From: a bacterium
GTDB lineage: Bacteria > Bacteroidota > Ignavibacteria > Ignavibacteriales > Ignavibacteriaceae
Assembly: GCA_016716565.1 (NCBI GenBank)
Contig: JADJWC010000001.1
Span: 868,001-932,000, forward strand
DNA length: 64,000 bases
Reading direction: 5' to 3'
Part shown: positions 9,915 to 18,752 of the stretch, piece after piece
Layout of the letters: the number at the start of each line of letters is the position of its first letter
Numbering within the stretch: position 1 is the first letter of the stretch
Made by a program: the position numbers and the translations under genes
Notes under the pieces: model-generated
What the model saw: the letters and a program-made list of their open reading frames with translations, nothing else
Told to the model about the DNA's origin: nothing
Databases searched by the model: none

Positions 9915-9982
9915 TGTATTTGGAAGAAACGCTCTTAATTAATTGTGAAGAGTAAATGAATCAGAAGAAATAGTCACTTGGT

Positions 9983-11170
9983 ATGTACGTTTTTACTGTT
10001 CTATTAATTGTATTGGTGATTGTTTCTCTGTATGGTTTGATTGAATATTATTTTCATCAAAAAAGAATTTATTCAATCCCTATCAGGATTCACGTTAATG
10101 GCACCAGAGGCAAATCCAGTGTCACACGATTGATTGGTGCAGCTTTACGTGAAGGCGGCATCAAGACCATCACAAAAGTTACCGGAACTTATCCGCGACT
10201 CATCCTCGAGAATGGCTGTGAAGTCGGAATTTATCGGAAAGCTGGCGCTAATATTATTGAGCAGTTATCAATAGTAAGATTTGCTTCCAAAAGAAATGCA
10301 CAGGCAATTGTGATGGAATGTATGGCCGTTCAACCGCAATACCAATGGATTACAGAAAACAAAATGCTGCACTCCACTCTTGCTGTAATTACCAATGTTC
10401 GATTGGACCACATTGATGTAATGGGTTATTCTCTTCCCGAAATTGCAACAGCACTCGGAAATACAATTCCTAAAAACAAGCATCTGTTAACAGCAGAAAA
10501 AGTTATTTTCAATAAGCTGGAAGAAATAGCTCACAAAAGAAACTGCAGGATTGAGTTAGCAGAAGAGAGCCTGATAACAGAACAGGAAATGAAAGGCTTC
10601 AACCATATCGAGCACAAAGAAAATGTCGCACTTGCTCTTGCTGTAAGTATGCAGGTTGGTGTTGATAGGAAAACAGCGTTAAACGGAATGTACAAAGCAG
10701 TTCCCGATGCGGGTGCATTAAAAATTTCGAAAGTAAATGTATTTAATAAGAATATTACTTTCTTCAATGCATTTGCAGCTAATGATCCTCAGTCAACCCT
10801 GATGATCTGGGAGAAAATAAAGAGAGAGATCGGACTTCGCGGAGTAAAAATGATTTTGCTTAATACAAGACAGGATCGTTTGGACAGAGCAAAACAATTA
10901 TCATCCATGATCGGCTCAGAGTTGAAAGACCAGTTTGATTATTTAATCCTGATCGGACAATCCTCTGAAATCGTAGAAGAATTAGCTGTTGCCAGTGGTG
11001 TGAAGCGGAACAAGATTGTAAACCTTGGCTGGACTGAACCTGAAGCTGTCTTCGAAGCAATACTTGCATACACAGTCGAACAATCCACAGTTGTCGCAAT
11101 AGGAAATATGGGCGGAATGGGTGGCAAAGTAGTTGACTTCTTTGAAAACCGGAGCGTTGTTTATGGTTGA
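9983..11170 (+). CDS. pgsB: Poly-gamma-glutamate synthase subunit PgsB/CapB
   Basis: PgsB is the ATP-dependent amide ligase that joins glutamate residues through the gamma-carboxyl, anchored in the inner membrane with PgsC. A single N-terminal membrane helix (residues about 3-22) is followed by the Mur-ligase-like ATP site HVNGTRGKSS (near 37-46), then TKVTGTYPR, VMECMAVQP and TNVRLDHIDVMG, all typical of this family. The length of 395 matches the roughly 393-residue Bacillus protein. It overlaps pgsC by 8 bases, which indicates translational coupling. No pgsA/capA homologue is visible nearby. The family assignment is firm; the polymer product in this organism is inferred. Confidence 0.93.
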   Translation: MYVFTVLLIVLVIVSLYGLIEYYFHQKRIYSIPIRIHVNGTRGKSSVTRLIGAALREGGIKTITKVTGTYPRLILENGCEVGIYRKAGANIIEQLSIVRFASKRNAQAIVMECMAVQPQYQWITENKMLHSTLAVITNVRLDHIDVMGYSLPEIATALGNTIPKNKHLLTAEKVIFNKLEEIAHKRNCRIELAEESLITEQEMKGFNHIEHKENVALALAVSMQVGVDRKTALNGMYKAVPDAGALKISKVNVFNKNITFFNAFAANDPQSTLMIWEKIKREIGLRGVKMILLNTRQDRLDRAKQLSSMIGSELKDQFDYLILIGQSSEIVEELAVASGVKRNKIVNLGWTEPEAVFEAILAYTVEQSTVVAIGNMGGMGGKVVDFFENRSVVYG

Positions 11171-11615
11171 GCTTGCAATTACTCTCGGATTAATTTTCAG
11201 CTTGCTCTCCTATGAAGTTTTTGGTTTAGCTGCCGGTGGAATAGTGGTTCCTGGTTACATCGCCTTGCAGCTATCTCAACCGGACAGACTTGCCGGAATT
11301 ATTCTTGTTAGCTTATCAACATTTTTGATAATAAAAATTTTAGGTCATTATACCTTTCTTTATGGAAGAAGACAGATGGTTGTATGTCTTCTTGTCGGTT
11401 GCTTGCTTGCAAATTTTTCCAGACAGTTTTTATTGATTGATTTAACGTCTAATATGGTTCAACTGCAGGCTGTTGGCTGGGTTGTTCCCGGTCTGATCGC
11501 TCACTGGTTCGGAAAGCAGGGAATATTCAGAACCCTTTGTGTTCTGTTCATTACTTCAGTGCTTGTCAGGTTAATTGTGATTTTAATTTTTAACGGTGAA
11601 TTATTACCGACATAA
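11163..11615 (+). CDS. pgsC: Poly-gamma-glutamate synthase membrane subunit PgsC/CapC
   Basis: A 150-residue, very hydrophobic protein with about five membrane segments. It carries the family patterns AAGGIVVPGYIAL, LYGRRQMVVCLLVG and GWVVPGLIAHWFGKQG. PgsC is the integral-membrane partner of PgsB in gamma-glutamate polymerisation. The start at ATG 11163 is chosen over the upstream codon at 11133 because it gives the family length (149 in Bacillus), starts just before the first helix, and overlaps the pgsB stop in ATGGTTGA, a common arrangement for this pair. Confidence 0.92.
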   Translation: MVELAITLGLIFSLLSYEVFGLAAGGIVVPGYIALQLSQPDRLAGIILVSLSTFLIIKILGHYTFLYGRRQMVVCLLVGCLLANFSRQFLLIDLTSNMVQLQAVGWVVPGLIAHWFGKQGIFRTLCVLFITSVLVRLIVILIFNGELLPT

Positions 11616-11631
11616 AATTCTCAGATAATAA

Positions 11632-12792
11632 TTGCAGATACAAAATTTAAATTCCGGTTCTAAAACAGTGCTAAGTGTGTTATCGCTTTTGGCGCTTATG
11701 GCATTTCTTGCTGTGGAGTACGGCAAAGAAGATGTAAAGCTAAAATATTATGATCAGAAAATTGAAGCATCGAAGCTCACAAAAGAAGCAGCTGATTATC
11801 TGAAAGATTTGCGTTTACGTAAAAGTGTTTTTGTTGATGTTGTGAATGATCCGAATGAAACGGCTTTAATCGGGCAGGATATTACTCCAATAACAACAGA
11901 TCGCGGATACATTGAAGCAAAGCTTACATCAACTAATCCGAATTTCTCAGCGGTTGTTGTCGATATGCTTAAGGAATTAGAACTGGAAAAGAATGATGTT
12001 GTTGCCGTCGCATTTACTGGTTCATTCCCCGGAATTAACATTGCAGTTCATTCAGCGCTTCAGACATTAAAGCTGCGACCGATTATAATTACTTCCGTTG
12101 GTGCCTCAAATTGGGGAGCAAACGATCCATATTACACCTGGCTGGATATGGAAAACGCTCTTTATAAAAAAGGAATATTTAAAAACAGAACTGTTGCTGC
12201 TTCTATTGGTGGTGGACTTGACAGGGGGAGAGGTCTTAGTCCGGAAGGAAGACAATTAATTATTGATGCGATTAACAGAAATAAAGTAGAATTTATAAAC
12301 GAAGAACATCTTGAAAGCAGCATTCAAAAAAGAATTGATATATATAATCATCACAGAAAGAAAGATAGAATAAAAGCATTCATTAATGTCGGCGGTGGAA
12401 TTTCAAGCATAGGCTCAGTAGAAAATGTTCAATTCATACCGACTGGTTTATCAAAAACTCTTCCGATGAAAAATTACCCTGTCAGAGGTTTACTTGTTTA
12501 CATGGCTGAAAAGAATATTCCAATAATTCATTTGTTGAATTTAAACCAGCTCGCACAGCAATATGGATTACCATTGAATCCAACACCGCTGCCTCGTCCC
12601 GGTGAGGGAGAAATATTTATTCAGAAAAGATACAGTGTTTTGCTTACAGCCGGGGTAAGTTTATTTCTAACAATCGCAATCGCTTTTGTATACTTCATGG
12701 AAAGAAAACGTCATCAGCTTGGAACAGAACAGGTGCAAATGCGGCCGCAAACTCCCGAAGTTGATAATCAAAATTCAGACTTATTACTTTGA
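11632..12792 (+). CDS. Poly-gamma-glutamate system protein (PgsW-type)
   Basis: A 386-residue protein with an N-terminal membrane anchor (about residues 13-28), a soluble central domain (about 45-335) and a C-terminal membrane helix (about 344-363) with a short charged tail. The whole layout and motifs such as AVAFTGSFPG, ITSVGASNWGAN, NVGGG and PTGLS match the poly-gamma-glutamate system protein found beside pgsB and pgsC in several Gram-negative lineages. Its biochemical role is not established. The start is uncertain: TTG 11632 gives a full anchor, while ATG 11698 would cut it. It lies 16 bases after pgsC and 5 before the next gene, so it is co-transcribed. Confidence 0.82.
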   Translation: MQIQNLNSGSKTVLSVLSLLALMAFLAVEYGKEDVKLKYYDQKIEASKLTKEAADYLKDLRLRKSVFVDVVNDPNETALIGQDITPITTDRGYIEAKLTSTNPNFSAVVVDMLKELELEKNDVVAVAFTGSFPGINIAVHSALQTLKLRPIIITSVGASNWGANDPYYTWLDMENALYKKGIFKNRTVAASIGGGLDRGRGLSPEGRQLIIDAINRNKVEFINEEHLESSIQKRIDIYNHHRKKDRIKAFINVGGGISSIGSVENVQFIPTGLSKTLPMKNYPVRGLLVYMAEKNIPIIHLLNLNQLAQQYGLPLNPTPLPRPGEGEIFIQKRYSVLLTAGVSLFLTIAIAFVYFMERKRHQLGTEQVQMRPQTPEVDNQNSDLLL

Positions 12793-12797
12793 CAATA

Positions 12798-13715
12798 ATG
12801 AAGTTTAAATATTTATATAAGTTATTCTTAATGGTGCTTCTGATATTAACAGCGAGTCTTTTGACATTTGGAGCTCCTAAAACGAAAGTGCTTATTCCAA
12901 AAAATGCAAGCGGTTCGGTTACACTAATTGTATCAGGGAAAAGTTATAAATATTATCCCTTGTCAAATGATGAAGCAGTTGTGCTTACTACCAGAGGTCC
13001 GGGGAAATTAAAAATTATTACACGTGGTCAGTTAATCAATACAAACGTAAATAATGTGGATTATAATGTTTATTACAGAATTAACGGGGGCAGCAAGATT
13101 AAAGTTGATTTTAACAATGTCAGAGTTGACGATAAATCTGAATTTAAAGATGCGTCGAAGGGTTTACCGACAATCGGCGAAAACATTATAATTGAATTAT
13201 CACGTGGTGAGAATTCCATTGAACTATGGAGTGGTTCGGGACATCTCAAAATACTGACCCGTTCTTTATTTACAGAGACTAAAGAGAAAAAAGTTGACTG
13301 GGTATCACTGTCACCAATGTACCCAAACCAACCTGTGAGTCTTGTAACTAATGAAGATGTTGTTACATATTACCGGTTCTCAGCAAGCAAGCCATTAAAG
13401 GTCAGAGTTACAGGTCCAACCACATTAAGAGTATTAAATCGAATCGAGTTTGATTATAAAATGAAAGGTTTGCTAAACTATCGTGTGGAAATCAAAGAGG
13501 ATAAAAAACTAAAGAATACTTTTATGTTATGTGCCAATGCATCAGATGTGAGCAGGTACAGAAAAGAAAAGAAAAAAACTCCTGGCAAAGCAAAAGAAAT
13601 TGTTATCAATGTGCCTTCAGGAACACACATTTATGAAATTATCACTTTGGATAATTATCAGATATTAGGCAGAATTTTATTTCCCAAAACAGACATTAAA
13701 TTAGAAAGTAATTAA
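12798..13715 (+). CDS. Exported protein of unknown function in the pgs operon
   Basis: I do not recognise this family. The 305-residue product has an N-terminal signal sequence (hydrophobic core about residues 8-25, ending near TFGAPK). The remainder is predicted to be beta-rich, with two similar halves: PGKLKIITRG and GHLKILTRS in the first, then PTTLRVLNRIEF later, which suggests repeated beta-sandwich units. No catalytic motif is visible. ATG 12798 is preferred over the TTG at 12789. The gene begins 5 bases after the PgsW-type gene and is followed without a gap by the barrel gene, so it is probably a periplasmic partner in polymer handling; that role is inferred only from position. Confidence 0.7.
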   Translation: MKFKYLYKLFLMVLLILTASLLTFGAPKTKVLIPKNASGSVTLIVSGKSYKYYPLSNDEAVVLTTRGPGKLKIITRGQLINTNVNNVDYNVYYRINGGSKIKVDFNNVRVDDKSEFKDASKGLPTIGENIIIELSRGENSIELWSGSGHLKILTRSLFTETKEKKVDWVSLSPMYPNQPVSLVTNEDVVTYYRFSASKPLKVRVTGPTTLRVLNRIEFDYKMKGLLNYRVEIKEDKKLKNTFMLCANASDVSRYRKEKKKTPGKAKEIVINVPSGTHIYEIITLDNYQILGRILFPKTDIKLESN

Positions 13716-14867
13716 TTGTTAATTAAACCTGACATAAATAGTATTGCCAAGTACGGTATTATTCTAATTGGCTGTTTGATTTTCCTGTCGAGTTTGAATA
13801 ATGAACTATATGGGCAAAAGAAGAAAAAAACAGAGAAGAAAATTAATAAGTGGTCGCTCAGTCTTTCAGTAAGGCCGTATTACGATAGCAACATTCTGAA
13901 ATATTCTGAAAAATATATTGACAGATTCAAGAATAGGGAAGACGAAGGAAGATTCCATATTGAAACAGTAGATGACCTGGTCTGGAGCTACTCAATTGGA
14001 GTTACATTTACAGATAACATTATCGGGAAATTAAGAACAATACTTGGTGCCGGTTTTGATTCCGATGCTTATACGCTTAATTCAATTAAAACCTGGGAAA
14101 CATACAACATTTTTCTTCGCCAGTATTTTTCGGCATCGACATCCTTCTCAGCATCATATTCTTACATACCCGGCTTCTATGTGCGCCACTTCCGAGATGA
14201 AGACTGGGTATTCTATTATGGCTTCGTACCGGAAACATTCAGACCATATATTTTTTCCAAAGATGATTTCAGCTTCTGGCTTCAGCATATCTTCGATTGG
14301 AAAACTACAAGAGCCCGCATTTATTTTGCGTATGATCGATACTATCTTGATGAATCAAATACCGAATATGACAGCCACGATTATATATATGGCTTCCGGA
14401 TTTATCAATCGTTGTTTAATAATGTGGATTTAAATTTTGGTTATCTCTATTCAACCTCAGATGCAAAAGGTTACGATGAACCCGGTGAGACAAAAGAAGA
14501 CTCTGACGATTCTGATGCAACTAATTTCGAGCATGCCTATTATGCTGGTATTGGCTATGCACTGCCTAAGATTTTTTCACGTAACAATGACATCAGCGTT
14601 GATGTTCAATACTTAAGAGCTTTTTATACAACTGATCATTTTCTGGAATTAGATCCTCTGCACGCCGGTCGTTACGATTATAATTATCGTGTTTTTGTCA
14701 ATTATAATATTGACGTTATTGAAAACCTCACAGCGACTGCTTTTTATCATTGGTTTAAAAGAGAATCCAGTTCCGCTGCAGAGGAGAATAAGGAATATGT
14801 ATCTGACGAAAAAGATTACACACAATATCGTGTGGGAATAAATTTTAATTATGTACTTAATTTTTAA
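13716..14867 (+). CDS. Predicted outer-membrane beta-barrel protein in the pgs operon
   Basis: A 383-residue exported protein. After a signal sequence (ending near ELYGQ) and a lysine-rich stretch, the sequence is a series of alternating amphipathic strands rich in Tyr, Phe and Asp (SLSVRPYYDSN, YYAGIGYALP), ending YRVGINFNYVLNF with a terminal Phe as outer-membrane barrels do. It resembles surface beta-barrels described in TonB-independent exporters but I cannot name a family. The start is TTG 13716 directly after the preceding TAA; no ATG precedes the signal peptide. Position suggests it could pass or anchor the gamma-glutamate polymer at the outer membrane; this is inference. Confidence 0.72.
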   Translation: MLIKPDINSIAKYGIILIGCLIFLSSLNNELYGQKKKKTEKKINKWSLSLSVRPYYDSNILKYSEKYIDRFKNREDEGRFHIETVDDLVWSYSIGVTFTDNIIGKLRTILGAGFDSDAYTLNSIKTWETYNIFLRQYFSASTSFSASYSYIPGFYVRHFRDEDWVFYYGFVPETFRPYIFSKDDFSFWLQHIFDWKTTRARIYFAYDRYYLDESNTEYDSHDYIYGFRIYQSLFNNVDLNFGYLYSTSDAKGYDEPGETKEDSDDSDATNFEHAYYAGIGYALPKIFSRNNDISVDVQYLRAFYTTDHFLELDPLHAGRYDYNYRVFVNYNIDVIENLTATAFYHWFKRESSSAAEENKEYVSDEKDYTQYRVGINFNYVLNF

Positions 14868-14899
14868 TAGAAATAAAACTACTAATGGAAAGAATTATT

Positions 14900-15901
14900 A
14901 TGAGAAAAATTTATACTGCAACACTGTTTTTAATTGTAGTGTTTATAGCTGCTTGTGGTACACCTAATGATCCGGAATCAATTATTGGCGGAGACGGCGG
15001 ATACAAAGTTGTGAGCAAGTTTGCTACTTCAGGATATGCGCAGGATGTTATACTGAAAGACTCTTTGGTATACTTATCGCAAGGACAGGGCGGAATAATC
15101 ATAATTAATATTTCTGATCCACAAGAACCACAGTTTGTGTCGGAGTTGATTTATGGTTTGAGAGGGTACTCATACAAATTAGCTAATAAAGACAGTGTAA
15201 TCTATCTTGCAGCTGGAGCTTTTGGAGTTAGTATCGTAAATGTTTCGGATCCGGTGCACCCTATAATTACTCCGGAAATTCGTGCTATCGCTCCTGCAAA
15301 AAATTTCCATATTATGGGCGATTATTTGTTCACAGCAGTCAGTGAAGAAGGTGTTAATATTACAAAAATAGATGCGCCTACATATCCGGATTTTAGGCAA
15401 ACATTTTTCGTGCCCGGTTATGCACAGGCTGTTTGCACTTCAGCTGATAGTAATTTTCTGTTTATCGCTTGCGGGGAAGTTGGTTTCACAATTTTTGATA
15501 TATCAGATTTTCAGGATGGTTATAATATCTACCCATTAGTTGACTTGCTTGACACACCCGGTTTTGCTGAAGATGTAACAATTCATCCGGACCTTCCGGT
15601 TGCGTTCATGGCTTGTGGAACCGGCGGTCTTGTTATCGTTGATTATTCTGACACTGCGGATGTGAAAATAACCAGCATATATGCTTCGGGAGGATATGCT
15701 AAAGAAGTCATTTATGATGATAATAAAGTCTATCTGACTACGGAATTAAGAGGGCTTCAGATTTTTGATGTGTCTAATTTGTATTCACCTGTTCGGGTTG
15801 GTACTGTTCAGACAAAATATACGATGGCCGTGACACTTGATGACAAATACGTTTATGTAGCTGATGAGCAGGAAGGACTGATAATTATATCAAAGCCCTG
15901 A
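14900..15901 (+). CDS. LVIVD-repeat lipoprotein
   Basis: A 333-residue lipoprotein with a lipobox near FIAAC (C19), followed by about six beta-propeller-like repeats of the LVIVD type. Examples are GQGGIIIINISDPQEP, GAFGVSIVNVSDPVHP, GEVGFTIFDISD, GTGGLVIVDYSD, LRGLQIFDVSN and QEGLIIIS. The repeats are common in extracellular and surface proteins of Bacteroidota and archaea and probably form a propeller for binding. ATG 14900 is preferred over ATG 14885 because GGAAAG lies 7 bases before it and the lipoprotein signal then starts normally. It is 32 bases after the barrel gene and is probably the last gene of the pgs operon. Confidence 0.85.
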   Translation: MRKIYTATLFLIVVFIAACGTPNDPESIIGGDGGYKVVSKFATSGYAQDVILKDSLVYLSQGQGGIIIINISDPQEPQFVSELIYGLRGYSYKLANKDSVIYLAAGAFGVSIVNVSDPVHPIITPEIRAIAPAKNFHIMGDYLFTAVSEEGVNITKIDAPTYPDFRQTFFVPGYAQAVCTSADSNFLFIACGEVGFTIFDISDFQDGYNIYPLVDLLDTPGFAEDVTIHPDLPVAFMACGTGGLVIVDYSDTADVKITSIYASGGYAKEVIYDDNKVYLTTELRGLQIFDVSNLYSPVRVGTVQTKYTMAVTLDDKYVYVADEQEGLIIISKP

Positions 15902-15909
15902 GAAAATTT

Positions 15910-16872
15910 TTATTGCTTGATAATGAGTTCAAATTTCTTCTCGGCAATTATTTTTTTCTTATAGATCAACCTTACTTCGTAGATACCGGGTTTACGCTTC
16001 TCTGGCGAAATTGAAATTGAGTTTGTAAGTGTAAATATCGGACTGCTTGTTGTGTATACTATTCTTTTTTTATAAAATGATTTTCCGTCTGGACCAATCC
16101 ATTCAAAATAGAATTTCATTTGTTCGTTTGTTTTAACATCCGACTTGTTGAAGTTGACAACGGCTTTTACTTTTGCTTTTTCATTTATTGTGAACTCAGT
16201 ACCGGCCCCAATCGGCTTGCCTGTCTTCTTGCTTATCTTCCTGCATAATATAATTTCTGCCGAGATTTGTTCAGCTGCTTTTTTAACTTTTTGAATCTTC
16301 TTCTTTGAATCTTTTTTGGCTGACTGCTTTGTACTGGATTTGATTTTTTCCTTATTGATTTCTGAATAAGCTGCTGAATCCAGAAGCTGAAATTTTTTTT
16401 CTGCAATCAATTCGCGGAACATATAAAGACGAACGGTGTAATTTCCCTGTGATCTTTTTTGTGGGGAAATTGAAATAGAACTGGTTATTGCAGATATTGA
16501 ATCCTCCGGTGCGATATCAATTTGCTTCCGGTAAAACGAATTTCCTTCCGAATCGATCCAATCGATATGAAACATTAATTCTCTATCTTTTGAAAAATTG
16601 TTTTCAATGATTGCATATAATTTTGCTTTTTCATCAAGTTTGAAGATTGTTCCTGGTTTAATTGGTTTACCGGTTTTTTTGCTGATTTTATTTGCGAGTA
16701 GTATACCATTGAAATTTTCTTTTCCAATGGTTGATTGGTAGTAACGAGTTGAATCGGCAAGAACAACTGGTTTGCTTTCTCTTTTTGAACACCCCGATGC
16801 AAAAATCAGAAAAATAGTTACAAGGCAAGAGAGAATAATTGTAAAATACTTTTTTGTCGAATTATTCTTCAT
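15910..16872 (-). CDS. Lipoprotein with two copies of an unknown domain
   Basis: A 320-residue lipoprotein (lipobox FASGC near residue 28) with an internal duplication. Copy 1 (about 60-165) and copy 2 (about 210-318) both contain KISKKTGKPI, a conserved PGT/AGT, EKAK, a WI.(E/D)G.SFY.K pattern, SISISP.KR, G.Y.VRL and IAEKKF. A lysine/serine-rich linker joins the copies. I do not recognise the domain; its predicted beta content suggests an immunoglobulin-like fold. The ATG shares one base with the TGA of the upstream acyltransferase gene (TGATG), so the two are translated together. This suggests a role with that membrane enzyme in the envelope. Confidence 0.75.
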   Translation of the reverse strand: MKNNSTKKYFTIILSCLVTIFLIFASGCSKRESKPVVLADSTRYYQSTIGKENFNGILLANKISKKTGKPIKPGTIFKLDEKAKLYAIIENNFSKDRELMFHIDWIDSEGNSFYRKQIDIAPEDSISAITSSISISPQKRSQGNYTVRLYMFRELIAEKKFQLLDSAAYSEINKEKIKSSTKQSAKKDSKKKIQKVKKAAEQISAEIILCRKISKKTGKPIGAGTEFTINEKAKVKAVVNFNKSDVKTNEQMKFYFEWIGPDGKSFYKKRIVYTTSSPIFTLTNSISISPEKRKPGIYEVRLIYKKKIIAEKKFELIIKQ

Positions 16873-17987
16873 CAGATCAATTTTATAAAATAATTAGTGC
16901 TTCGTTGTTTAACTCTACCAAACCATTTTGCAAGCGGCAGCATAATTACCAGCATAATTACAAATCCGATCAGAGTCTCTGTTACCTGACCTTCCCGGTA
17001 GTAGATATCAATCCTTTTGGAAAATATTCCAAGTAATGCAATGTGAACACAATAGAAGAAAAGAGGTACTTTGCCAACAACCGAAAGAATATTTAACAAT
17101 CTCGGGAAAATATTATTGATAAAAATAATTACTCCAACACCAACAACGACCCATCCGAAAAACCAGAGATGATGATAAAGACTTGGCGGGTATTTTTGAT
17201 CGAAGAAAAATGAGAAGGAACCGAAATCCGAAAAAGAAAAAATATTACCGAAACCTCTTTCCATACGTATAAATGTTGCAATTATTATCGAAGCAAATCC
17301 GATAGCAAGGCTATAAATTATTTTTTCTTTATCCGAACGCCAGCCTTTTAACCAGCCAGTTGCCATCACTGAACCTAACGCTGCTAATGCAAACCAGGGT
17401 AGTATCGGGTATTTATTAAAATCACCTGAATCGATAAACGTCTGCATAAGAACCTGCTGCCAGTAGACTTCAGGGTTGTAGCTAATCTTTAAGAGGAATG
17501 GATAAATTATCAATGTTAACAATGCAACACCAAGACGTATTTGCCATTTCATATTTACAAGGAAAGTAAGGATTATCATGGAAAATCCTATTGTAGAAAT
17601 TATACCAAGGTGAGCCGGTTTAAAAGATGCGAATCCGCTCCAGGAAGAATTCACCCAGGTAACCTGAACAAGAACAAGAAATAGTCCGCGCTGAATTAAA
17701 TGCCACTTAGCATTCCAATCTGAATTTTCTTTTTGAATTCTTTTTTGGTATGCCCACCAAACCATTGCGCCATTCATCATGAGAAAACCAGGTGCGCAGA
17801 TGTAACCAATGTATCTAAGAATAAATTGTTCAAAGTTCGGAGCCAATGGGTCGGCGGGGTCAAGGTGTAACCAAATAGAGTTGAAGTAGTAGGAACTGTG
17901 TCCAAGAAGCATCAGGATGCCAACAAATCCACGAAATTGGTCAATAAAGTCAAATCGTTTTTTTGAAGAACTGTTTTTTTCAGTCAA
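16872..17987 (-). CDS. HGSNAT/DUF1624-type membrane acyltransferase
   Basis: A 371-residue integral membrane protein with about ten hydrophobic segments. The N-terminus FIDQFRGFVGILMLLGHSSYYF with a following GYICAPGFLMMNGAM fits the heparan-alpha-glucosaminide acetyltransferase-like (DUF1624/acyltransferase 3-related) superfamily, in which an early His near the first helix is important. These proteins move acyl groups across or at the membrane onto sugars or other acceptors. The acceptor here is unknown. It is the upstream gene of a two-gene unit with the duplicated-domain lipoprotein, overlapping it by one base. The family is likely; a related DUF could be argued. Confidence 0.78.
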   Translation of the reverse strand: MTEKNSSSKKRFDFIDQFRGFVGILMLLGHSSYYFNSIWLHLDPADPLAPNFEQFILRYIGYICAPGFLMMNGAMVWWAYQKRIQKENSDWNAKWHLIQRGLFLVLVQVTWVNSSWSGFASFKPAHLGIISTIGFSMIILTFLVNMKWQIRLGVALLTLIIYPFLLKISYNPEVYWQQVLMQTFIDSGDFNKYPILPWFALAALGSVMATGWLKGWRSDKEKIIYSLAIGFASIIIATFIRMERGFGNIFSFSDFGSFSFFFDQKYPPSLYHHLWFFGWVVVGVGVIIFINNIFPRLLNILSVVGKVPLFFYCVHIALLGIFSKRIDIYYREGQVTETLIGFVIMLVIMLPLAKWFGRVKQRSTNYFIKLI

Positions 17988-18093
17988 AGAAATTTTCTTA
18001 TCCCCGGATGATGATGAGTAATTTCAACTTAGAGAACAAATCTTTTCAGATTTTTATAAGATCAACAAGTAAACTTACAGAATGCTTTTCAAA

Positions 18094-18124
18094 AATAAAT
18101 AAAAAAAGAGGGCGTAGAGCCCTC
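18094..18124 (-). terminator. Rho-independent terminator, minus strand
   Basis: GAGGGC and GCCCTC form a 6-bp stem with loop GTAGA. Read on the minus strand, a T-rich tract (complement of the AAAATAAATAAAAAAA before it) follows the stem. It ends the transcript of the small membrane gene at 18150-18422. Confidence 0.85.
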
Positions 18125-18149
18125 AAATAATCCATCAAACCAGCTTGGA

Positions 18150-18422
18150 TTAAGAATATGTTCCGCCCATTCCACTAAACATAGCAGATATAAAAGCCCA
18201 GAACATTGCTATGAATATAATGAACAGTACGATGCCGATTGCGTACCAAATTAATGTTGCAATAGCCCAGTTCTTTTTACTTGGATTCGTGCCATCTCCA
18301 AAAGCCCATACAAATAACATAATCAAACCTATTAATGGCAGAGCGGTGATTAGGATGGTTACCATCCATTCACCTATTGAAACGTCTTGTCTAAAAGATC
18401 CCGGTAAGTTCTGTTGATCCAT
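18150..18422 (-). CDS. Small two-helix membrane protein
   Basis: A 90-residue protein with two clear membrane helices, about residues 20-45 (MVTILITALPLIGLIMLFVWAFGDG) and 52-82. The short linker NPSKKNWA contains lysines, as in small DUF-type membrane proteins with a conserved N.sK.NWA pattern seen in Bacteroidota. Function is unknown. An AGGAGA Shine-Dalgarno sits 6 bases before ATG 18422, and a terminator follows the gene. It is transcribed toward the acyltransferase pair but separated from it by the terminator, so it is likely its own unit. Confidence 0.82.
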   Translation of the reverse strand: MDQQNLPGSFRQDVSIGEWMVTILITALPLIGLIMLFVWAFGDGTNPSKKNWAIATLIWYAIGIVLFIIFIAMFWAFISAMFSGMGGTYS

Positions 18423-18752
18423 ACATTCTCCTGATATGTTGATGAATTGTAATTAGAAATTTTCTTGACAGCAAGATGAAATTGCTTTGCTAATATACTA
18501 ATTATTAACAAATGATTATTGAATAACAAAGAAGCCTACTTCAGGACGTATAGTGGATAATTATGTTTAAACCTAATTAGATAACAGGCATTCTTAAAAG
18601 TGGGAAATGATATTTAGATATATGGTTCAATTTCCACTTTTGAAAAAAAAACACTTTATAATACGATAAATAAACACATTTAGCTGGTATAATAGTTGGG
18701 ATTGAGGCATTGTCAAATTTCCTCGCTTAATAACAAATATAACGGAAAAGAA
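18423..18752. promoter_or_regulatory. 330-base divergent intergenic region before PFOR
   Basis: The longest gene-free stretch here. It separates the small membrane gene (minus) from the PFOR gene (plus) and must hold promoters for both. The clearest structure is a long imperfect hairpin with arms at 18596-18608 and 18629-18641 (AAAAGTGGGAAAT and ATTTCCACTTTT, one bulged G), followed on the plus strand by an A-run rather than a T-run, so it does not look like a terminator for PFOR-strand transcription. No tRNA or riboswitch was recognised. Confidence 0.5.

Noticed and set aside
14044..14433. 129-codon plus-strand frame inside the barrel gene
   Set aside because: Alternate frame of the barrel gene, with a residue mix unlike a real protein.
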